From Chloroflexota bacterium (lineage in GTDB: Bacteria > Chloroflexota > Anaerolineae > 4572-78 > J111), in assembly GCA_016860845.1 (NCBI GenBank), contig BOKF01000005.1:124001-188000 (forward strand): a stretch of 64,000 nucleotides of DNA. Reading direction: 5' to 3'. The translations under genes and the position numbers were made by a program. Shown one piece after another: positions 35,099-43,896 of this stretch. The number at the start of each line of letters is the position of its first letter. Within the stretch, counting starts at the first letter, position 1. The notes beneath the pieces are model-generated. The model was not told where the DNA came from. It did no database searches and saw nothing but the letters and a program-made list of their open reading frames with translations.

Positions 35099-36001
35099 TT
35101 ATGACGACCCTTTCTTCAGGGCCTCTTCCAAGTAAGTCCAGTCGCGGGCAAAGCGGTACGAATACCGGGCTGGCGGCTGCGGCGCGGAGGTTTCCAGCCA
35201 GCGGACAATCGCGTTATGCGGGTTGCGAAACCTGTGGATACAGCCGACACCGGCCCAGGCAATGTCTCCCGGTTTAAGCCGGTAGTACTCTTCGTCAAAC
35301 CAGGCATCCACTTCCCCTTCCAGAATCATGTATGTTTCCTCAAAGGGGTGGTCGTGGTTTCCAACCCCACCCCCAGGCTCGTATTGGACCATGAACATCG
35401 TCGCCAAGTACGCCCCCAACTGGCTGTCAATCATCATTTTTACCGTAATGCCGGTATAGACCAGCAGCGCGGTGCGCATACTCCCTGACACAGCCAGTAA
35501 GTCCTGAGACTGCTTGGTGGAGTCCATGTGCTGTGGGGTAATATTGCCAAAGAAGCGGGTGCGCGGGTCGCGGGGGTCAATTGTCAGCGGCGGCCCGGCC
35601 TGGCCGAGCGGCGCAACGGGGAAGGTGTCGCCGCTGCTGCCCAGGCGGGGCTGCGGGGCGAGCATCTCGACCCAGCGCGTCCGTTCGGAGGCGGTGTTGC
35701 GCAGGGCATGCGGCGCGGCCACCAGGAAAACGCCGTAATCGCCCTCGGTGAGGACAAACAGGCCGTCGCCGGTTTCGCAGGTGAGCTGCCCTTCGAGAAC
35801 GTAAATGCTCTCCTCGAACGAGTGAATGTGGGTGTCAACCGAACCGCCCGGCTCAAGCTCGCAGATGTTGAACTCCTGGTGGACGGAGCTTTCGCCGTTA
35901 ACAATGGACCAGCGGCGAAAACCCCGGCTCAAAGCGGCAAAGGCGCTCGGCGTTTCAAAAGCTGCCTGGTCAGCCGTGCGGACCAGATGTCTAGCAGGCA
36001 T
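35099..36001 (-). CDS. Bicupin protein, paralogue 1
   Basis: A 300-aa protein with two cupin barrels. The N-terminal barrel has HIHSFEESIYVLEGQ and the second HDHPFEETYMILEGEVDAW with a later GCIHRFRN, so both His-x-His...Glu...His metal sets look intact. The layout recalls (S)-ureidoglycine aminohydrolase-type and other bicupin enzymes, but a specific reaction cannot be assigned. AAGGAG precedes the ATG at 36001. A second bicupin (37656-38522) lies on the other side of the binding-protein gene and shares the same motif spacing. Confidence 0.83.
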   Translation of the reverse strand: MPARHLVRTADQAAFETPSAFAALSRGFRRWSIVNGESSVHQEFNICELEPGGSVDTHIHSFEESIYVLEGQLTCETGDGLFVLTEGDYGVFLVAAPHALRNTASERTRWVEMLAPQPRLGSSGDTFPVAPLGQAGPPLTIDPRDPRTRFFGNITPQHMDSTKQSQDLLAVSGSMRTALLVYTGITVKMMIDSQLGAYLATMFMVQYEPGGGVGNHDHPFEETYMILEGEVDAWFDEEYYRLKPGDIAWAGVGCIHRFRNPHNAIVRWLETSAPQPPARYSYRFARDWTYLEEALKKGSS

Positions 36002-36031
36002 GGATGTCTCCTTAGAAAAAATTCCTGAATT

Positions 36032-36063
36032 CAGGAGTGCAAAAGGGCACTTTTGCACTCCTG
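36032..36063. repeat. Perfect 14-bp hairpin after the substrate-binding protein gene (system 2)
   Basis: CAGGAGTGCAAAAG and its exact complement around a GGCA loop, between the binding-protein stop (36096) and the bicupin start (36001). It shares the GGAGTG-x-AAAAG core with the hairpin after the other binding-protein gene at 25506-25541. Confidence 0.7.
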
Positions 36064-36095
36064 CTGCGTGAAGTTAATTTTTATGAAGCCTTAAA

Positions 36096-37514
36096 TTACT
36101 CGATTGGATACTTGACCGTGGCCCCTTCTTTAGCAAACTCTTTCGGGTAAACCACCATCCATTCGCCGTTTTGAACCTGCTTGATCTTTTGCAGATCGGG
36201 GCCGTAGTTTTGATTGTTGGCATCAAAGCTCACCGGGCCAATGACAGTCTGGATGGTGTTGTTGTGCAGCCAATCGGCCAGTACCTCCTGGTCAAGACTG
36301 TTGGTCTCTTTGACCGCAGTCGTCAGTACCTGCCAGGTGGTCCACGAAGCAGAGGCTTGCGTTTCAACGGCGGTATAGGCTAACCCGGCTGCCTCCGCCC
36401 CGGCGTGAAACCGTTTGACCATCTCATCGGCGCCGGGGTTAGACAGGAAAGGTTCGTGTTCCTCAAACAGCGTGACCGACATCACGCCCTCACTGGCTTC
36501 ACCCAGGGCCAGCAGCGGGCCGGCCGCCGGCCATAACACAAAGAAACCTCTGGGCTGGTAGTCAATGGCCTGCAGCGCCTCGATCAAGCCATTGGCGTTC
36601 AAGCCGAGGCCGCTCAGAAAGATAAAATCGGGGTCAGCCTCACGTACCTGAGCAGCAATAGGGCCCCAGTCGTTAATGGTCAGGGGAAAGTCAACGTTCA
36701 GCACCACCTCGTAGCCGCGCTCCTCGGCCACTTTTATCGCGCCGCCTTCGTCGGTGCCCTCCTGGCCCAGCGCCATAAACTTGGAGCCGGGGAACTGGTT
36801 GACCACAAAGCCGATGGTCTTGGGCGGACTGCCGCTCGCTTCCAGGGCGTCAAAGAGCAAATTAGAGGTGGTAATATTGGGATGTAAGCCGGTGTACCAC
36901 ATCGGAAAGTGCTTGTCATAGGTGTAGGCATAGGTCAGACTGCCGGTGTGATGCGGAAAAACATAGCCGTACCGTTCGGCCACGTTCATGGCGGCGGTGA
37001 TGTTGCCGGTGCCGTAGGGACCGATCAGCAGGTCTACTTCCTCTTCAGTAATCAGGCGCTCGTAGAGGGCCGCTGCTTTATCCGGCACGGACTCATCATC
37101 AAAGAGCACCCACTCGACGGGGCGGCCCAACAGCCCACCTTCCTCGTTGAGCTTCTTCACAAATTCCTCGCCCACAATCTTGTGGACGATGCCGGTGGCG
37201 GCAAAGGGCCCGGTTAAAGCCAGGGAACCGCCAATGCGAATTGGCTCGCCGGACGGCGCGCTCGCCCCGGACGCTTCTTCCGCCGCCGGTTCCTCGGCGG
37301 CTGCCTCTTCCGTGGCCGCTGCCGGGGCAGCAGCTTCTTCGGTGGCGGCTGCCTCAGCGGCTGGCGCTTCTGTCGCCGCTTCCTGGGCCGCCGGTTCCTG
37401 GGCCGGTGCGGCAGGTTGTGGAGCCGAAGCCGCCCCGCACGCCGCCAATAGCAGAATAACTGCCACCAGGATCACAAATTGTAATATGGTTTTTTTGGTT
37501 TGCTTTCTCATCAT
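36096..37514 (-). CDS. ABC transporter substrate-binding lipoprotein (LivK-like, system 2)
   Basis: A 472-aa receptor. A Sec-type lipoprotein signal (lipobox LAAC, Cys26) is followed by a linker of about 65 residues made almost only of Ala, Glu, Pro and Thr, then the mature domain IRIGGSLALTGPFAATGIVH, the periplasmic binding protein type I pattern. Further marks are WVLFDDESVPDKAAALYERL and DLLIGPYGTGNITAAMNVAE. Such long linkers are common on Chloroflexota lipoproteins. It serves LivHMGF of system 2, separated from them by a bicupin and an SDR gene. Confidence 0.92.
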   Translation of the reverse strand: MMRKQTKKTILQFVILVAVILLLAACGAASAPQPAAPAQEPAAQEAATEAPAAEAAATEEAAAPAAATEEAAAEEPAAEEASGASAPSGEPIRIGGSLALTGPFAATGIVHKIVGEEFVKKLNEEGGLLGRPVEWVLFDDESVPDKAAALYERLITEEEVDLLIGPYGTGNITAAMNVAERYGYVFPHHTGSLTYAYTYDKHFPMWYTGLHPNITTSNLLFDALEASGSPPKTIGFVVNQFPGSKFMALGQEGTDEGGAIKVAEERGYEVVLNVDFPLTINDWGPIAAQVREADPDFIFLSGLGLNANGLIEALQAIDYQPRGFFVLWPAAGPLLALGEASEGVMSVTLFEEHEPFLSNPGADEMVKRFHAGAEAAGLAYTAVETQASASWTTWQVLTTAVKETNSLDQEVLADWLHNNTIQTVIGPVSFDANNQNYGPDLQKIKQVQNGEWMVVYPKEFAKEGATVKYPIE

Positions 37515-37556
37515 ATCCCCCTTTTGTCTTTAATTTTATTAAATCGCTCAGGCTAA

Positions 37557-37632
37557 AGGTGACTGGCACTTGGTTAGCCCTAAGCTTTGCTGTTCTCGAT
37601 CGTCTGCCAAAGCATAAAAGTGCCAGTCACCT
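37557..37632. repeat. Short element with AGGTGACTGGCACTT inverted ends
   Basis: A 76-bp segment whose 15-bp ends are perfect inverted repeats (AGGTGACTGGCACTT). A related 85-bp element with one changed base in each end lies at 42439-42523. Both are in gaps of the catabolic cluster and look like small non-autonomous mobile or REP-like repeats. Confidence 0.65.
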
Positions 37633-37655
37633 GAGTAGTAACAATTCTGTGAAAT

Positions 37656-38522
37656 TCAATCACCTAATTCCTGGGCCTTTTTCTCCCACTCGGCCCGGAA
37701 GCGGAAGACGTTTTCGCGGGGGGGTTGGGGGGCAAACGTCTCCAGCCAGCGCACCGGCTCGGCGCCGATATTGGCAAAGGAGTGGAAACAGCCAACGCTG
37801 GTCCACAACACATCGCCTGGCTTGGCCAGATACCGCCTGTCCTCGATCACCGCTTCGACCTCGCCGCTCAGGATGAAATAGCACTCCTCAAAGGTGTGAT
37901 CGTGCATGGCCAGGCTGACCCCGGGCTGGTACTCAATGAAGAGCAGCCGGTGATGGACCGCCCCGATTTTTTCATCCATCACCCACTTGAGAAAGACTCC
38001 CGGCGGCGCGCCGCTCGTTTGCCGGGCCGGGGCGCCGGGGGGCGGAATTTGCCCGACGTCAAAATGGCTAAGCAGGTTGCCGCCCGTATCAGCCAAATCG
38101 AGCGGTTGGCCCTCGGTTGGCGCGCTCCCTCCCCTGACAAAGTAGGTATCCTGCCAGCCGCCGGCCGGTTTGGGCTGAGGAGCGGCCATCTGAAACCAGC
38201 GCATCGGCTCGTTTCCTACGTTGCGCCAGGCGTGAACCTGGCCGACCTTAACTGCGCCCAAATCCCCCTGCTTGAGGTGATAGGCTTGCCCCTCCAGACT
38301 CAACACGGCTTCCCCCTGCAAAATATAAAAACTCTCTTCGAACGCATGAAAGTGAGGCAATAACATTCCCTGCGGGGCCAGTTGGCAAATGTGAGTGCCG
38401 GTATGGACGGAACCAACCGTGTGGTCAATCAATGTGGCCTGGGTGTAGCCCTGGCTGTGCTTCTCATACAGCGGCGGTGCTTGCAAGGCAGACTCATCAA
38501 AGCGGGTCACATGGTGCATCAT
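37656..38522 (-). CDS. Bicupin protein, paralogue 2
   Basis: A 288-aa two-barrel cupin protein related to the one at 35099. First barrel: HFHAFEESFYILQGEAVLSL with GQVHAWRN. Second barrel: HDHTFEECYFILSGEVEAV with KPGDVLWTSVGCFHSFAN. Both carry His-x-His...Glu...His sets for a metal ion. The N-terminal barrel is preceded by a short region without signal peptide, so it is cytoplasmic. GGAG precedes the tandem ATG. The function is unknown; its pairing with a substrate-binding protein gene suggests action on the imported compound. Confidence 0.82.
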   Translation of the reverse strand: MMHHVTRFDESALQAPPLYEKHSQGYTQATLIDHTVGSVHTGTHICQLAPQGMLLPHFHAFEESFYILQGEAVLSLEGQAYHLKQGDLGAVKVGQVHAWRNVGNEPMRWFQMAAPQPKPAGGWQDTYFVRGGSAPTEGQPLDLADTGGNLLSHFDVGQIPPPGAPARQTSGAPPGVFLKWVMDEKIGAVHHRLLFIEYQPGVSLAMHDHTFEECYFILSGEVEAVIEDRRYLAKPGDVLWTSVGCFHSFANIGAEPVRWLETFAPQPPRENVFRFRAEWEKKAQELGD

Positions 38523-38530
38523 TTGCTCCT

Positions 38531-39592
38531 TTACTGCTGTGGATTTACGACAACTTTGCCTTTGGCTCTACCCTCGGCCAGGGCCATAATGCCATCCTCG
38601 ACCAAACCCTCCAGCGGAATGACTCGATCCAGCACCGTTTGGGCCAGGTCGGTGTTCGTCAAAATTTCCAGGGACTTGGGCAGGTCAGCCTGGCAGACAT
38701 GGGCGACCGTGGTGGTCATAGTAATTTCGCGATAGGTCATATCATGCAGATCTAGGGGGCGCGGTTCGGCTTGCATGCCCACAATTAAAATGTGGCCCCC
38801 TTTCTGGGTAGCCGCCAGGGCGGTGCTGGGGCCGGACGGCGCGCCCGAAGCTTCGATAAAAACCTCTACCCCCAGCCCATCTGTCAGGCGGCGAACTGCC
38901 TGGACGGGGTTCTCACTCCGAGCGTTCACCCGATGCGTCGCCCCCAACTGGGCGGCTTTAGCTAAGCGTTCGTCGTCAACGTCAATCGCCACGATCGGTC
39001 CTAACTTTTGCGCGTGAGCGGCGGCCAAGATGAAGGAGCCAATTCCGCCTACCCCCAGCAGGCCGATCATTTGGCCGGGTTGGGCCTGGCTGCGCTCAAG
39101 CGCATGAAGCGCAACGGCTAAGGGCTGGCCCATCGCCGCTGCATCGTCGGTACACGCATCCGGCACAATCTGGCCCATGTAGGCTGGTATTTTGGCCCTT
39201 TCAGCCAACCCCCCGTGAGCACTCAGGCCAAAGACAAAATAGTTGACACACAGATTAACGCGACCGGCCAGGCACCACTTGCACTTGCCGCACCACGCCC
39301 CCGCGCCAGGCACAACCCGCTGGCCCGCCTTGAAACCCTCGACCTCCGCTCCCACTTCGACCACCCGCCCGACAAATTCATGGCCCAGAATCAGCGGGCC
39401 AACGTGACCGCTGGCGGGATGAGGCCGCGTTATAGGGGCAAAGTGAGGACCGTGCAAATACTCGGTCACATCGGTGCCGCAGATAGCCCCGCGCAGGACT
39501 TCAAGAAGCATCTCATCCGGCCCCGGCTTGCCCGGTTCCGGCATGGCCTCAATGCGGATGTCACGGTTGCCGTGATAGACGGCGGCTTTCAT
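38531..39592 (-). CDS. Zinc-type medium-chain alcohol dehydrogenase
   Basis: A 353-aa MDR-family dehydrogenase. The catalytic zinc site is ICGTDVTEY plus GHEFVGRVVEVG; the structural zinc set is present as CGKCKWCLAGRVNLC (four Cys); the Rossmann loop is GLLGVGGIGSFILAAA and the NAD-favouring acidic position appears in IVAIDVDDERL. It resembles 2,3-butanediol, sorbitol and threonine dehydrogenases. Probably oxidises a secondary alcohol intermediate of the pathway; the exact one cannot be read. Confidence 0.88.
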   Translation of the reverse strand: MKAAVYHGNRDIRIEAMPEPGKPGPDEMLLEVLRGAICGTDVTEYLHGPHFAPITRPHPASGHVGPLILGHEFVGRVVEVGAEVEGFKAGQRVVPGAGAWCGKCKWCLAGRVNLCVNYFVFGLSAHGGLAERAKIPAYMGQIVPDACTDDAAAMGQPLAVALHALERSQAQPGQMIGLLGVGGIGSFILAAAHAQKLGPIVAIDVDDERLAKAAQLGATHRVNARSENPVQAVRRLTDGLGVEVFIEASGAPSGPSTALAATQKGGHILIVGMQAEPRPLDLHDMTYREITMTTTVAHVCQADLPKSLEILTNTDLAQTVLDRVIPLEGLVEDGIMALAEGRAKGKVVVNPQQ

Positions 39593-39602
39593 CGGACTTT
39601 TC

Positions 39603-40481
39603 TCACCCCCCGGAGAGCTGCCGGATGACCGTGGTCACGGCGGCGAAATCATGATCGCCCAGCCCCAGGCCACGGGCCATAGTGATCACCTCGTTCGCCG
39701 CCGCTGTCGCCGGCAAAGGCACTCCCGTCTCACGCGCCATTTGCAGGGCCATTGTGAAGTCCTTTTGCATCATGCTGGCCGTGAAAGCGGCCGGTCCCAA
39801 AGGTTGCAGGAGCTGCGGGGCCTTGTATTTGAGGAAAGGGGATGCGACAGCGCTGTTCGACAGGACCTCGACTGCAACTTCAGGGGCCACACCCGCCCGT
39901 TGGGCCAGGACAACGCTTTCGGCCAGCACCTCCATTGTCACCCCAATGATGATGTTCACCGCCAGTTTAAGCGAGGCGGCTGCCCCGTTTGGCCCGACAT
40001 GCGTGGTCCGGCTGCCCATCTTTAACAGCACCTCCTGCACCCGTTCATGCACGCTCTCCTCACCGCCGACCATAATGCTCAAAGTGCCCTGCTCGGCCAG
40101 CATGGTGCTGCCGGAAACCGGGGCATCGAGCATGTGCGCCCCCCGCGCCCGGACGGCCTCCGCCACCTGCCGCGAGACTTTTGGATCCACGGTGCTCATA
40201 TCAATCAAAACGGCCCCCGTCTGCAAGCTGTCCAATAAACCGGCCGGCCCCAAAACCACGTCTTGCAGCGCCGCCGAGTCGCTGACCATCGTAAACACAA
40301 TATCGGCGTTGCTGGCTGCCTCGGCCAGTGAGCCGGCCACCGCCGCTCCGGCCTCGGCCAGGGGTTTGGTTTTTTCCGGGGTGCGGTTGTAAACTGTGAC
40401 TGGGTAACCGGCCCTGACCAGGTTCATGGCCATGGGGCTGCCCATGCGCCCCAAGCCGACAAAGCCAATCTTTTGGATCAT
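39603..40481 (-). CDS. 3-Hydroxyisobutyrate dehydrogenase-family beta-hydroxyacid dehydrogenase, paralogue 1
   Basis: A 292-aa enzyme with the N-terminal cofactor loop GFVGLGRMGSPMAMNL, the substrate-binding DAPVSGSTMLAEQGTLSIMV segment, the GPNGAAASLKLAVN catalytic-lysine stretch, and the C-terminal helical domain (MMQKDFTMALQMARETGVPL). The family oxidises 3-hydroxyisobutyrate, tartronate semialdehyde or related acids; position after N-R-T suggests NADP use. GGAG precedes the ATG. A second copy lies at 47507. Confidence 0.9.
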   Translation of the reverse strand: MIQKIGFVGLGRMGSPMAMNLVRAGYPVTVYNRTPEKTKPLAEAGAAVAGSLAEAASNADIVFTMVSDSAALQDVVLGPAGLLDSLQTGAVLIDMSTVDPKVSRQVAEAVRARGAHMLDAPVSGSTMLAEQGTLSIMVGGEESVHERVQEVLLKMGSRTTHVGPNGAAASLKLAVNIIIGVTMEVLAESVVLAQRAGVAPEVAVEVLSNSAVASPFLKYKAPQLLQPLGPAAFTASMMQKDFTMALQMARETGVPLPATAAANEVITMARGLGLGDHDFAAVTTVIRQLSGG

Positions 40482-40487
40482 TGCTTT

Positions 40488-40922
40488 TTACTCCGCTACA
40501 ACGGCCACAGCCGTTATCTCTAAGACCAGGCGCGGGTCGGTGGCCAGGCGAACCACCTCGACAGAGGTCGTGGTGGGACGATGCTCGCCGAAATAACGGG
40601 CCATGACCCGGTTAATGGCATCCTGATTCTTTTCCTGATCCACCATAAAACGGAAAAGCTGCACCACGTCGTCCAAATCACCGCCCGCCGCCCGGAGGAC
40701 GTTACGTAAATTTTCAAGAGCCATCTCTGTTTGCCGCCCAGCCTCTTCGGGAATGTGGTCAAATTCAGCCGGGATATGGGGATGGCTGTGATAAACCGGC
40801 GCGGCCGTCACCCCGGCCACATAGATGGTTTTCCCCGAGTGGACTTTGACGGCCGGGGCGTAGGGCATATTCCACTTTGGATCGTTCTCTGCGGTGTGAA
40901 TAGGTTCAAAATGAGGGCGCAT
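40488..40922 (-). CDS. RidA family protein
   Basis: A 144-aa RidA/YjgF-family protein with PYAPAVKVHSGKTIYVAGVT at the start, QTEMALENLRNVLRAAGGDL in the helix, and RPTTTSVEVVRLATDPRLVL with the family Arg-x-Thr pattern. RidA enzymes hydrolyse reactive enamines and imines to ketoacids and ammonia. Its presence hints that an imine or aminoacrylate-type intermediate arises in the pathway, fitting the amidohydrolases. AAGGAGAGG precedes the ATG. Confidence 0.87.
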   Translation of the reverse strand: MRPHFEPIHTAENDPKWNMPYAPAVKVHSGKTIYVAGVTAAPVYHSHPHIPAEFDHIPEEAGRQTEMALENLRNVLRAAGGDLDDVVQLFRFMVDQEKNQDAINRVMARYFGEHRPTTTSVEVVRLATDPRLVLEITAVAVVAE

Positions 40923-40955
40923 CGGACCTCTCCTTCGTCAATACCCCCGCCCCAA

Positions 40956-40980
40956 CCCCTCCCCCTAAAAGGGGGAGGGG
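40956..40980. repeat. GC-rich palindrome (CCCCTCCCCCT hairpin)
   Basis: CCCCTCCCCCT and AGGGGGAGGGG around AAA form a perfect 11-bp hairpin, enclosed by a second looser pairing (ACCCCCGCCCC with GGGGAGGGGGT). It lies between the RidA and amidohydrolase genes, and has a close relative inside the E2 coding sequence at 43585-43607. Confidence 0.65.
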
Positions 40981-41004
40981 CTAGGGGAGGGGGTCAGATT
41001 TTCA

Positions 41005-42411
41005 TCATTGCTGACGGGCCACAGACTCGTGAACCCCCGGCAAACCAACCGGCGTCGAACCCGGCGGGATGCCTGTGGCCGCGAACAGGTAATCTCGCGT
41101 CTCAACAGCCAGCCGGTAAACTCGATCCAGGTCGCAGTGAAGCAGTTCCCCGTGCTGCTTGACCAGCTTGCCGGCTACAAAAACGGTATCCACGTTGCCC
41201 GGTCCCGCGGCCATGACCACCGACCCGCGCAGGTGGTTGAGGGGCGTGAGATTGAGCGTGTCCCGCCGCAGCAGGATCAAATCGGCCTGCTTGCCGGGAG
41301 TAATCGAGCCGACCCGGTCGGCCAGCCCGCAGGTACGCGCCCCTTCAATCGTGGCAAACTCAAGCACGTCGCTGGCGCTCAGTTCAAGCTGCTTGATTGG
41401 CTCGTTGCCGTCGAGCGCCGTTTGATTCTGCCGTGCCCGCTCGGTCTGCAGCGCGACGCGCATTTCGTCAAACATATTGCCGCCGACGCTGGTCACCACG
41501 TCCACGCTCAGACTGGGCCGGACCCCCGCCGCGAGCAGGCGACCGGTGGCCGGGAAGCCATGGCCCATCTGCATCTCCACTCTGGCCGCAACCGAAGCAG
41601 TCCCGCCCGAGTCGGCAATGAGGCGCAGCGCCTCGTCAGTACAGCAGTTACAGTGGACAAAGGTCATATCCGGCCCCAAAACTCCGGCCGCATGCATCCG
41701 TTCGACCGATTTGGCTTGCTTGCCCAACAGCCCCCCGCCGATGTGCATCGTTACCCGCAGGCCAAGCTCCCTGGCCAGCCGTAGGTCATCCATCGTTGTT
41801 TCGAGCGTCGAAAAATCCGGGCCGCGAATGGCCATCATCAGCGTTACCAAGCCCTCATTGGCCGAGAAATACCGGGTGCGGAGGCGTTTGATGTCGTCGG
41901 GATGTCGCAGCGTACTCTGTTGATACCACACGCCCGGTGGGTCGCTCGGCGTGCCGTGGGCAAAGATGGCCCGGATCCCCGACTCCCGGAGGCCGCGGAT
42001 GGCCTCGTCGGCATGGTCGGGCGTATTCATAATGTGCGACCAGTCGAGCAGGGTGGTAATGCCGCTGTCCAACGCCTCCAGCGCGCCGAGCAGGTTGGCC
42101 GCGTAGACATCTTCCGGCCGGTACGCCAACGACATGCCCCCGCGTATCCGCTCAAAATACTGGCCCAGCGTCCAATCCGAAGAAATCCCCCGAATCACGC
42201 TTTGCCAGGTGTGGCGGTGCGTGTCAATCAGGCCGGGTAGGACGATCATAGCGGAGCCGTCAAGGATTTGAGCATCCGTCACCGGCAGATCCGGCCCAAC
42301 CGCGGCAATGAGGTCATCCTCGATCAGGATATCGGCCTGTTCAAAATCGCCGAGCGCCTGATCTACCGTAATCACGACACTGTTGCGGATGAGCGTTCGC
42401 TTCTTGGCCAT
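41005..42411 (-). CDS. Amidohydrolase family protein (SsnA/AtzB-like), paralogue 2
   Basis: A 468-aa paralogue of the gene at 29243. Metal ligands are His65 and His67 (LIDTHRHTW), the VTMHIGGG histidine, MTFVHCNCCTDEAL and LSVDVVTS. The C-terminal SITPGKQADLILLRRD region and [16 protein letters not shown] match the other copy closely. It carries a C-terminal extension of about 20 residues (FAATGIPPGSTPVGLPGV) not present there. Likely a hydrolytic deaminase or amidase acting on a ring or side-chain nitrogen. Confidence 0.88.
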   Translation of the reverse strand: MAKKRTLIRNSVVITVDQALGDFEQADILIEDDLIAAVGPDLPVTDAQILDGSAMIVLPGLIDTHRHTWQSVIRGISSDWTLGQYFERIRGGMSLAYRPEDVYAANLLGALEALDSGITTLLDWSHIMNTPDHADEAIRGLRESGIRAIFAHGTPSDPPGVWYQQSTLRHPDDIKRLRTRYFSANEGLVTLMMAIRGPDFSTLETTMDDLRLARELGLRVTMHIGGGLLGKQAKSVERMHAAGVLGPDMTFVHCNCCTDEALRLIADSGGTASVAARVEMQMGHGFPATGRLLAAGVRPSLSVDVVTSVGGNMFDEMRVALQTERARQNQTALDGNEPIKQLELSASDVLEFATIEGARTCGLADRVGSITPGKQADLILLRRDTLNLTPLNHLRGSVVMAAGPGNVDTVFVAGKLVKQHGELLHCDLDRVYRLAVETRDYLFAATGIPPGSTPVGLPGVHESVARQQ

Positions 42412-42438
42412 TGTGTCTTGCCAGCTACCCCTAAAACC

Positions 42439-42523
42439 AGGTGACAGGCACTTTTAAACCCCTAAATATAGGCAGGTTTTGTTGAAATAAGCCCAATGAC
42501 AGATTGATAAGTGCCTGTCACCT
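42439..42523. repeat. Short element with AGGTGACAGGCACTT inverted ends
   Basis: An 85-bp segment with perfect 15-bp inverted ends. Its last base is the first base of the E2 stop codon (read as TAA on the minus strand), so the element abuts the end of the coding sequence. Related to 37557-37632. Confidence 0.65.
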
Positions 42524-43878
42524 TAATCGAGTAAGCGCATCGGTTCTGCCACCAGTTCGGCCAGCGTCTGCAAAAACTGTGCGCCGCGCGCGCCATCCAC
42601 TACCCGGTGGTCACATGAGAGAGTCATGGTCAGCATCGGCTGCACGGCGGGTTGGCCATTGACTGGCACCACCCGCTCGGCGATGCGGCCCAAGGCCAGG
42701 ATAGCGGCCTGGGGCGGGTTGACGATGGCGTTAAAAGCATCCACGCCGTACATGCCCAGATTGCTGATGGTAAAGGTTCCGCCGCTCAAATCGTCGAGCG
42801 ATAATTTGCCGTTTTGGGCTTTGCCGACCAGCTCCTGGCGACGCCGGGCCAGGTCATTCAGCCCCAGGCGGTCGGCTTCATGAATGACCGGCACCAGCAG
42901 TCCCTCTTCCACCGCCACGGCCAGCCCGATATTGACCGCTTCATTAAGTACAATGTTGTTCTTCTCCCACCGGGCATTGAGGCGCGGATGCCGGCGCAGG
43001 GCAGCGGCAACCAGCTTGACCAGCAGGTCGGTGTAAGTGATCTTCTCTGTGGCTCGCTGCAAGACCCGCTCGCGCCACTGAACCAAGCCGGCAGCGTTGA
43101 CCTCGGCGGCCAGGTAGAAATGCGGGACGGTCGTCCAGCTTTCGCTTAAGCGCTGGGCCATCACCTGCCACATCCGGCTGACCGGCAGGGAGGAAGGGGG
43201 AAGAGTTGGAAGGTTGGAAGGTTGCCCATAGGGGGCCTTCGGCTCGAAGGTTGGGGTTTCTTTTAGCTTCGCTTCTTCATCTCCTCGCGTCCTCGCCTCT
43301 TCGCTGCTTCTTTGCTTCGCCGCTTCCACATCCGCCGCCAGAACGGCTCCCTCCGGCCCGCTGCCGGTGATAGCAGCCAGGTCAAGGCCCTGCTCCGCAG
43401 CCAGCCGCCGCGCTTTGGGTGAGGCCAGGGACCGCCCGCCGACTGCTGCCGGCTGACCGCCGTTCGTTTTAGCCTCCAGATAAGCTAACACGTCGGCCTT
43501 CTGAATGCGATTACCATCAGGGTTGATTTGGCTCAAATCCAAATTGTGTTCCGCCGCCATCCGCGCCGCCACTGGACTGGCAATGCCCCCTCCCCCTTTT
43601 AAGGGGAGGGCTGGGGAGGGGGTCTCCGTTGCCGCTTCTTCCGCCGTTAAAATCCGGGCGATCACCTGCCCCACCGGGATTTCATCGCCGGGCTGGGCTG
43701 TCACCTGGGCCAAAACCCCGGAGGCCGGTGCTTCAACCTCGACCGCCGCTTTGTCGGTTTCAACTTCCATCAGCGGCTCGCCCTTGGCCACCGTATCGCC
43801 GGGCGCTTTGAGCCACTGCAAGAGAATACCTGTTTCTTGAGCCATGCCCAGGGCGGGCATCACCACATCTTTAGCCAA
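42523..43878 (-). CDS. Dihydrolipoamide acyltransferase (E2), with two E3-binding domains
   Basis: A 451-aa E2 of a 2-oxoacid or acetoin dehydrogenase complex. Order: lipoyl domain (residues 1-78, lipoyl Lys43 in [11 protein letters not shown]), a linker containing a palindrome-encoded [12 protein letters not shown] stretch, a first peripheral subunit-binding domain ([18 protein letters not shown]), a second one ([18 protein letters not shown]), another linker, then the catalytic domain ending with [16 protein letters not shown] (His and Asp of the active site). Two binding domains are unusual for bacterial E2. The start is TTG with GGGAGG six bases before. No E3 gene is in the window. Confidence 0.92.
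   Translation of the reverse strand: MAKDVVMPALGMAQETGILLQWLKAPGDTVAKGEPLMEVETDKAAVEVEAPASGVLAQVTAQPGDEIPVGQVIARILTAEEAATETPSPALPLKGGGGIASPVAARMAAEHNLDLSQINPDGNRIQKADVLAYLEAKTNGGQPAAVGGRSLASPKARRLAAEQGLDLAAITGSGPEGAVLAADVEAAKQRSSEEARTRGDEEAKLKETPTFEPKAPYGQPSNLPTLPPSSLPVSRMWQVMAQRLSESWTTVPHFYLAAEVNAAGLVQWRERVLQRATEKITYTDLLVKLVAAALRRHPRLNARWEKNNIVLNEAVNIGLAVAVEEGLLVPVIHEADRLGLNDLARRRQELVGKAQNGKLSLDDLSGGTFTISNLGMYGVDAFNAIVNPPQAAILALGRIAERVVPVNGQPAVQPMLTMTLSCDHRVVDGARGAQFLQTLAELVAEPMRLLD
43585..43607. repeat. GC-rich palindrome inside the E2 linker coding sequence
   Basis: CCCTCCCC and GGGGAGGG around CTTTTAA, in frame within the interdomain linker of E2, coding for part of [12 protein letters not shown]. 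The same type of hairpin sits in the RidA-amidohydrolase gap. It looks like a REP-type repeat tolerated in a flexible linker. Confidence 0.6.
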
Positions 43879-43896
43879 TCTGTGCCTCCCTTGCCC

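Noticed and set aside
42430..42530. Possible riboswitch between E2 and the amidohydrolase
   Set aside because: The symmetry is fully explained by the 15-bp inverted ends shared with the element at 37557; no riboswitch core was recognised.
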